NCBI GenBank assembly: GCA_002451015.1
Contig: DKBB01000348.1
Coordinates: 53,963 to 63,558, forward strand
Reading direction: 5' to 3'
DNA length: 9,596 nt
Origin: Acidobacteria bacterium UBA6911
GTDB lineage: Bacteria > Acidobacteriota > UBA6911
Within the stretch, counting starts at the first letter, position 1. Each line of letters opens with the position of its first letter. Below, piece after piece: positions 5,939 to 9,596 of the stretch. The notes beneath the pieces were generated by a model. That model was not told the origin of the DNA, ran no database searches, and saw nothing but the letters and a program-made list of their open reading frames with translations. The position numbers and the translations under genes are program-made.

Positions 5939-7372
5939 ATGGAACCTTGGGATAAACTGGGAGAGGAATGCGGCATTTTCGGTATCGTGTCCCATCCTGA
6001 AGCTGCAAGAATCACTTATTTGGGACTCTATGCTCTTCAGCATCGTGGACAGGAATCCGCCGGAATTGTGAGTTCGGACCGCAATAAATTGCACATAGAG
6101 AGAGGGATGGGTTACGTTGCCGATCTCTTCAATGAGTATCGTTTGGAAAAGCTACCGGGCGATTCCGCTCTGGGGCATGTCAGGTATTCGACTTCCGGAG
6201 AAAGCGCAGTTTGGAATGCACAGCCGATGCTTATCGATTGCTGGAGGGGACCCGTTGCGCTGGCTCATAACGGGAATCTGACGAATGCGGCTCAACTAAG
6301 GCGCGAACTGGAGCGGGATGGCGCGATTTTTCACTCAACCAGTGATACCGAAGTCGTACTGCATCTGCTTTCTCGATCGAGAAGGCGTACGATTCAGGAA
6401 GCTTTTGTTGAAGCCCTTCGTATGATACAGGGTGCCTATTGCATGGCCCTGTTGACCCCGGAATACCTTCTGGCCGCCAGGGATCCCCATGGTTTTCGCC
6501 CTTTAACACTGGGGAGAATCAAGGACTCCTACGTTGTAGCTTCCGAAACATGCGCTCTGGATCTTATCAATGCCGAATACGTTCGGGATATCGAGCCGGG
6601 AGAAGTTTTGATGGTGGATGGGAACAGTTTGGAATATCAGTTCCCTCTACCGAAAGAGAAACCGTCCTTCTGTGTTTTCGAGCATATATACTTCAGCCGA
6701 CCCGATAGTCTTGTATTCGGCAGAACCGTAAATACAAGTCGCCGCGAAATGGGGAGAAACCTGGCCCGGGAGCATCCGATAGATGCGGATGTTGTCGTAC
6801 CGGTCCCGGACTCCGGCGTGTCGGCGGCCATAGGGTACACACAGGAAAGCGGGATTCCTCTGGAGTTCGGATTGATAAGAAATCACTATATTGGCCGTAC
6901 TTTTATAGAACCGAAACAGTCTATCCGCAATTTCGGAGTGAAAATCAAACTCAATCCGGTCAGAGAAATCCTGCAGGGCAAGCGTATCATTCTTGTGGAC
7001 GACTCCATTGTGCGCGGAACAACGAGCAAAAAAATCGTGCAGATTATTCGAGCGGCGGGAGCGCGTGAGATACACGTGCGTATTACCGCTCCGCCTTTGA
7101 TCGCTCCCTGTTATTACGGGATTGACATTCCTACCCGGCGCGAGCTGATAGCCTCGTCAAAGACTGTCGAAGAGATACGCGAATTTATCGGGGCGGATTC
7201 ACTAGGCTATATGAGCCTTGAGTCCGTGATGAAGTCGGTGGATAACAGGAACCGGTATTGCGCAGCCTGTTTTACGGATTGTTATCCTACGGATGTGATT
7301 TTCGATGACAGGCAGCGCAAGCTTTTTGATGATACGGACGATCTACCCCCGGCGGAAGCCCGCGCAGAGTAA
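5939..7372 (+). CDS. purF: Amidophosphoribosyltransferase PurF, [4Fe-4S] propeptide type
   Basis: PurF makes 5-phosphoribosylamine from PRPP and glutamine, the first committed step of purine synthesis. The product is 477 residues. A ten-residue propeptide (MEPWDKLGEE) precedes the N-terminal nucleophile Cys 11 in ECGIFGIV, as in the Bacillus enzyme. Glutaminase motifs are HRGQESAG (about 35-42), NGNLTNA (111-117) and STSDTEV (133-139). The PRPP loop VDDSIVRGTTS is at 353-363. The four cysteines expected to hold an iron-sulfur cluster are at 245 (SFCVFE), 391 (APCYYG), 441 and 444 (RYCAAC). The start at 5939 is preferred because it gives the usual propeptide, with GGAA about 5 nt upstream. The frame opens further, to an ATG at 5861 with no ribosome site. 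purN follows after 148 nt. Confidence 0.96.
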   Translation: MEPWDKLGEECGIFGIVSHPEAARITYLGLYALQHRGQESAGIVSSDRNKLHIERGMGYVADLFNEYRLEKLPGDSALGHVRYSTSGESAVWNAQPMLIDCWRGPVALAHNGNLTNAAQLRRELERDGAIFHSTSDTEVVLHLLSRSRRRTIQEAFVEALRMIQGAYCMALLTPEYLLAARDPHGFRPLTLGRIKDSYVVASETCALDLINAEYVRDIEPGEVLMVDGNSLEYQFPLPKEKPSFCVFEHIYFSRPDSLVFGRTVNTSRREMGRNLAREHPIDADVVVPVPDSGVSAAIGYTQESGIPLEFGLIRNHYIGRTFIEPKQSIRNFGVKIKLNPVREILQGKRIILVDDSIVRGTTSKKIVQIIRAAGAREIHVRITAPPLIAPCYYGIDIPTRRELIASSKTVEEIREFIGADSLGYMSLESVMKSVDNRNRYCAACFTDCYPTDVIFDDRQRKLFDDTDDLPPAEARAE

Positions 7373-7401
7373 GTGACCTTAAAGGAAAGCTATTTTATAC
7401 T
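7373..7401 (+). promoter_or_regulatory. Possible separate promoter for purN
   Basis: GTGACC (7373-7378), beginning at the base after the purF stop codon, is followed by a 17-nt spacer and TATACT (7396-7401). The matches to TTGACA and TATAAT are 4 of 6 and 5 of 6. The purF-purN gap of 148 nt is large for co-translation, which fits a promoter here. The leader it would make is AT-rich near purN and has ATATTCAA twice (7485-7492 and 7499-7506, 6 nt apart). Confidence 0.4.
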
Positions 7402-7520
7402 GCGAAGAGTCAAAGAATAGGGGCGCACGCAGGGAAGTTAGATATTTTCAACGCTGTCGGCTGTTGCAATGTGTTTTTATTATTATATTCAAATTTCAAT
7501 ATTCAATCCTCAGGAAACCC

Positions 7521-8111
7521 ATGAATAATCGACGGCTTGCAATTCTGCTCTCCGGTCGCGGATCGAACTTTATAGCTATATACGAGGCAATACAACGAGG
7601 CGACCTGGATGCGACAATCTGTTGCGTGATCAGTAATGTCGCAGACGCAGCCGGACTGGCGCAAGCACGTGAATTCGGACTGGACGCCGAATGCCTGCCC
7701 TCCAAGGGGATGAACCGGGAAGACTACGACCGGCAACTGGTCGAGAGACTTCAGGGATACGATCCCGCTCTAATCTGCCTGGCGGGATTCATGAGAATAT
7801 TGAGTCCTGTAATGATACGCGCCTTTCCATCGCGCATTCTCAACATACACCCGGCATTGCTGCCCTCATTTCCCGGTCTGCACGCGCAAAGGCAGGCATT
7901 GCAGCATGGTGTCAAGGTGTCCGGATGCACCGTGCACTTTGCGGATGAGGGTGTGGATACCGGTCCGATCATCCTGCAACGGACGGTCGAAGTGCTGGAG
8001 GGGGACGAGGAGGAAGCGCTGTCCGCAAGGATACTGGAACAGGAACACCAGGCATACTGGCGCGCCATCGCGATGGTTCTTGAAAAGATTCAGGACGAAT
8101 GTGCCGGCTGA
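7521..8111 (+). CDS. purN: Phosphoribosylglycinamide formyltransferase PurN (10-formyl-THF type)
   Basis: PurN formylates glycinamide ribonucleotide with 10-formyltetrahydrofolate, the third step of purine synthesis in the cytoplasm. The 196-residue product is near the normal length (about 212 in E. coli). The phosphate-binding loop LLSGRGSNF lies at 9-17, the family signature LNIHPALLPSFPGLHA at 107-122 and DEGVDTGPI at 142-150. The catalytic triad by family position is Asn 108, His 110 and Asp 146. I chose the ATG at 7521 because AGGA lies about 6 nt upstream and the protein starts directly with the Rossmann strand (RRLAILLSGRG). An in-frame start at 7464 would add 19 hydrophobic residues untypical of the family. 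It shares the pathway with purF upstream; purD and purM are not in the window. Confidence 0.96.
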   Translation: MNNRRLAILLSGRGSNFIAIYEAIQRGDLDATICCVISNVADAAGLAQAREFGLDAECLPSKGMNREDYDRQLVERLQGYDPALICLAGFMRILSPVMIRAFPSRILNIHPALLPSFPGLHAQRQALQHGVKVSGCTVHFADEGVDTGPIILQRTVEVLEGDEEEALSARILEQEHQAYWRAIAMVLEKIQDECAG

Positions 8112-8228
8112 TTAAACACGGATCCGGGGCGGGAGGGTCCTTGCAGGGTCTCTCAAGATGGATCCCCCCGGCCGGCCAATCGATTCTAGATTGTATGCCT
8201 GCCGGGAGGTGTTTCAACAGAATCTTAC

Positions 8229-8247
8229 GGCTTTTTGAATTAAAGCC
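8229..8247. terminator. Weak bidirectional hairpin between convergent purN and the barrel gene
   Basis: GGCTTT (8229-8234) and AAAGCC (8242-8247) with a 7-nt loop form a 6-bp stem in the 166-nt gap between the two convergent genes. Neither strand has a clear T run after the stem. It is the best terminator candidate here, but weak. A longer CCGGGG...CCCCGG pair (8124-8129, 8166-8171) lies nearer to purN. Confidence 0.28.
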
Positions 8248-8277
8248 TTCTAGCGGATGAATGGGTATCTACTGCCT

Positions 8278-8784
8278 TCAGAATGTGATCACAACGCCGG
8301 CTGAGTACCTCAGATTGTTGCTCCACTCGCTAAAATCCCCTTCGCTGAAACGTATGCTTAACAGGTCCACCTGGGCGGGACGAATGGACAGCATCTCGTT
8401 GACTGCGAAATCCAGGCCTCCTCCAAATGCCATAGAAAAGAACGTTTCGCTAGAATCAATCCCGTCCGCGCTCAGATTGGTGCCGCCGAACAGAACATGG
8501 CCGAAGGGACGGACTTTTCCTGCCCTGTAGCTGATCCGGGGGCCACCCATGAATGTATACACCTTACCGCCGTCAAAATCGTAGTACCCGAATTCACCGA
8601 CAATGCCAAACATGCCCGTTACATTGCCTTCCAATGCCGCGGCAAAACCGTGACCTGTCTGATTCAAATCATCACTACTCACGAGCGAGTAGCCTCCAAA
8701 AATTTCAGCCTTCGGGACATCCTGAGCGAAAACCGGGATGCAAAATAGACCGAACACTGCAACTACAACCAAAAGCTTTTTCAT
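8278..8784 (-). CDS. Small secreted outer-membrane beta-barrel protein of unknown function
   Basis: The 168-residue product has a clear type I signal peptide: MKK, a hydrophobic core to about residue 15, and a likely cut after VFA (20/21, before QDVPKAE). The mature part of about 148 residues is rich in Gly, Phe, Tyr and Ser. It has short alternating strands, for example EIFGGYSLV, FGIVGEFGYYDF, PFGHVLFGG and NLRYSAGVVITF. It ends in Phe, as outer-membrane barrel proteins do for assembly by the BAM complex. An eight-strand barrel of the OmpA/OmpW-like size is likely. I do not recognise a specific function. The start at 8784 is chosen because AGGAGG (8792-8797) is 7 nt upstream; a second ATG at 8790 is only 1 nt from it. 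It stands alone, convergent with purN. Confidence 0.85.
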   Translation of the reverse strand: MKKLLVVVAVFGLFCIPVFAQDVPKAEIFGGYSLVSSDDLNQTGHGFAAALEGNVTGMFGIVGEFGYYDFDGGKVYTFMGGPRISYRAGKVRPFGHVLFGGTNLSADGIDSSETFFSMAFGGGLDFAVNEMLSIRPAQVDLLSIRFSEGDFSEWSNNLRYSAGVVITF

Positions 8785-8791
8785 GAACATG

Positions 8792-8797
8792 CCTCCT
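8792..8797 (-). promoter_or_regulatory. Strong Shine-Dalgarno sequence deciding the barrel-gene start
   Basis: AGGAGG on the minus strand is the longest ribosome-binding match before any gene here. Its 7-nt distance favours the ATG at 8784 over the ATG at 8790. It suggests high translation, as usual for an abundant surface protein. Confidence 0.8.
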
Positions 8798-8843
8798 GTG
8801 CTTGATATCAGAGGCTAAATCGGTCTATGTGGAAAATGCTTTA

Positions 8844-8872
8844 ATAATATTGGTCTTCGCGGCACGCAGTAA
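8844..8872 (-). promoter_or_regulatory. Possible sigma70 promoter of the barrel gene
   Basis: TTACTG (8872-8867), a 17-nt spacer and TATTAT (8849-8844) on the minus strand. Initiation would fall near 8837, giving a leader of about 50 nt to the ATG at 8784. Matches to consensus are moderate. Confidence 0.42.
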
Positions 8873-8878
8873 TACTAA

Positions 8879-8918
8879 GGATTATTTATTGGTTGCAATG
8901 GAAGCGTATCAATAATCC
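8879..8918. repeat. Inverted repeat GGATTATT / AATAATCC
   Basis: GGATTATT (8879-8886) and AATAATCC (8911-8918) are perfect 8-bp complements 24 nt apart, immediately upstream of the barrel-gene -35 box. They could be a split operator or a cruciform. No other function is evident. Confidence 0.4.
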
Positions 8919-8967
8919 AATGATTCATTCCAATCCTCACCCAGTCGGCATACAGTTAAATTCCGTT

Positions 8968-8992
8968 TACAGGAAATAATTTATTCCCTGTA
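8968..8992. repeat. 25-bp imperfect palindrome
   Basis: TACAGG and CCTGTA form the outer arms, and AATA/TATT pairs continue inside after one mismatch. Ten of eleven positions pair around a 3-nt centre. It could be a transcription-factor site or an RNA hairpin. No T run follows on either strand, so a terminator is unlikely. Confidence 0.45.
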
Positions 8993-9197
8993 TCTATAAG
9001 GAACCGGCCGTATTGTTCGGCAATCATCCAGAACCATTTATATCAGGTTTCCAGAAATGTAATAAAAACAGAACCTTGAAGCGTTTTCAGTCAACAAATG
9101 GGAAATTTTATATTTTTCGTTATTTAGGCAGTAAATTATTGGAATAGTTGAAGATGCCTTATTCCTATCCGGGCAGTTTCGTGTGGTTTCCAGACCA

Positions 9198-9252
9198 TTT
9201 TGGAAAGAATATAAGAATCCTTCTTGACATGCGGCGGAATTACTTCTACTAT
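9198..9252 (+). promoter_or_regulatory. rRNA operon promoter P1 with AT-rich upstream element
   Basis: TTGACA (9224-9229) is a perfect -35, with a 17-nt spacer and TACTAT (9247-9252) as -10. The bases after it, TCCCGCG, form a GC-rich discriminator. In proteobacteria this is the mark of rRNA promoters under ppGpp control. The 9198-9220 stretch is A/T-rich and sits where an UP element binds the RNA polymerase alpha subunit. Start near 9259. Confidence 0.8.
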
Positions 9253-9348
9253 TCCCGCGCTTTACAGGAAATGCTGAAATGTAATCCGGTTTCGGCGACG
9301 GTGCAGCAAAAGCACTGTTCATTGAATCGGGGTAAAAACAAAGCCTAC

Positions 9349-9377
9349 TTGACTTTTAGGCTGTTTGAGCCTATGAT
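9349..9377 (+). promoter_or_regulatory. rRNA operon promoter P2
   Basis: TTGACT (9349-9354), a 17-nt spacer and TATGAT (9372-9377); 5 of 6 matches in each box. It lies 125 nt downstream of P1, close to the P1-P2 spacing known in E. coli rRNA operons. An A-rich run (GGTAAAAACAAA, 9331-9342) is just upstream. The spacer contains a perfect 6-bp dyad, TAGGCT/AGCCTA (9357-9362, 9368-9373), which overlaps the first bases of the -10. Start near 9384. Confidence 0.75.
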
Positions 9378-9390
9378 TCAGGATTACCTA

Positions 9391-9402
9391 GATCTTTGAT
9401 AA
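9391..9402 (+). promoter_or_regulatory. boxA-like antitermination element of the rRNA leader
   Basis: GATCTTTGATAA resembles the rRNA boxA core (TGCTCTTTGAAAA form), which binds NusB/NusE and keeps polymerase from stopping early. It is followed by CTAGATAGTGCG, also common after boxA in rRNA leaders. It lies a few nt after the predicted P2 start and about 80 nt before 16S. Confidence 0.6.
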
Positions 9403-9451
9403 CTAGATAGTGCGTGTCCAAAACATCTATTCCGAAAGTATGACACCAGTA

Positions 9452-9471
9452 CCCTGAATGAAAATTCAGGG
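9452..9471 (+). repeat. GAAA-capped hairpin in the rRNA leader
   Basis: CCCTGAAT (9452-9459), GAAA, ATTCAGGG (9464-9471): a perfect 8-bp stem with a GNRA tetraloop, 11 nt before the 16S 5' end. It probably acts in 16S processing or early folding. No T run follows, so it is not a terminator. Confidence 0.7.
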
Positions 9472-9482
9472 ATCTTCAATTT

Positions 9483-9596
<114 letters not shown>

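Larger units (their letters stand above)
8785..9482. other. Non-coding region between the barrel gene and 16S rRNA
   Basis: About 700 nt without a supportable gene. The left part holds the barrel-gene ribosome site and promoter, then AT-rich DNA with two inverted repeats (8879-8918 and 8968-8992). 9050-9150 is very AT-rich and has a weak TTCAGT-17-TATATT match but nothing firm. From 9198 rightward it is the rRNA operon control region. Small open frames on both strands here overlap the rRNA promoters and have no ribosome sites or recognisable protein features. Confidence 0.7.

Noticed and set aside
5658..6071. 137-codon plus-strand open frame over the purF promoter and 5' end
   Set aside because: It runs through the promoter and dyad, overlaps purF in another frame, has no good ribosome site and shows no recognisable domain.
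8229..8247. Strong bidirectional terminator between the convergent genes
   Set aside because: The stem is only 6 bp and neither side has a proper T run, so it is listed only as a weak candidate.
9148..9399. 83-codon plus-strand open frame upstream of 16S
   Set aside because: It covers both rRNA promoters and the start of the boxA-like site, lacks a ribosome site, and its composition looks random. The minus-strand frame at 9038-9322 is rejected for the same reasons.

Overview
The window looks like a chromosomal piece of a Gram-negative bacterium from the Acidobacteriota or the candidate phylum Aminicenantes. The main evidence is the first ~114 nt of a 16S rRNA gene at the right edge, whose early part (AATCAACGCTGGCGGCG, then GTGCCTAACACATGC and TCGAACGAGAAAG) is of the type I associate with those groups. 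A small secreted protein built like an outer-membrane beta-barrel agrees with a diderm. The assignment is from memory and only 114 nt of rRNA is present, so it is provisional.

Left half (1-5306), all on the minus strand, in transcription order: an LsrF-type phospho-dione thiolase/aldolase (5306-4389); a long fusion of a class II sugar-phosphate aldolase and a short-chain dehydrogenase (4180-2072); ruvA (2047-1442); ruvB (1418-387); and the first 85 codons of a MoxR-family AAA ATPase (from 257, running off the left edge). Gaps of 24 and 23 nt join the fusion gene, ruvA and ruvB, so carbohydrate catabolism and Holliday-junction branch migration are probably co-transcribed. A possible promoter and a ~150-nt leader with competing inverted repeats precede the fusion gene. 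I regard that leader as the most interesting unexplained signal here.

Middle (5307-8111): a 632-nt divergent intergenic region, then purF (5939-7372) and purN (7521-8111) on the plus strand. These encode the first and third steps of de novo purine synthesis. purF has a perfect TATAAT -10 box next to a 7-bp dyad that could be an operator; purN has a plausible promoter of its own starting at the purF stop codon.

Right part (8112-9596): the beta-barrel gene (8784-8278, minus, convergent with purN), a ~700-nt non-coding region, and the start of an rRNA operon on the plus strand. The rRNA control region is clear: two tandem sigma70-type promoters about 125 bp apart, both with 17-bp spacers, the upstream one followed by a GC-rich discriminator; then a boxA-like element, a GAAA-capped hairpin and the 16S 5' end.

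The genes themselves belong to known families. I see no CRISPR array, insertion sequence, phage gene, tRNA or defence system. What is new, if anything, lies in the leaders and in the gene combination.
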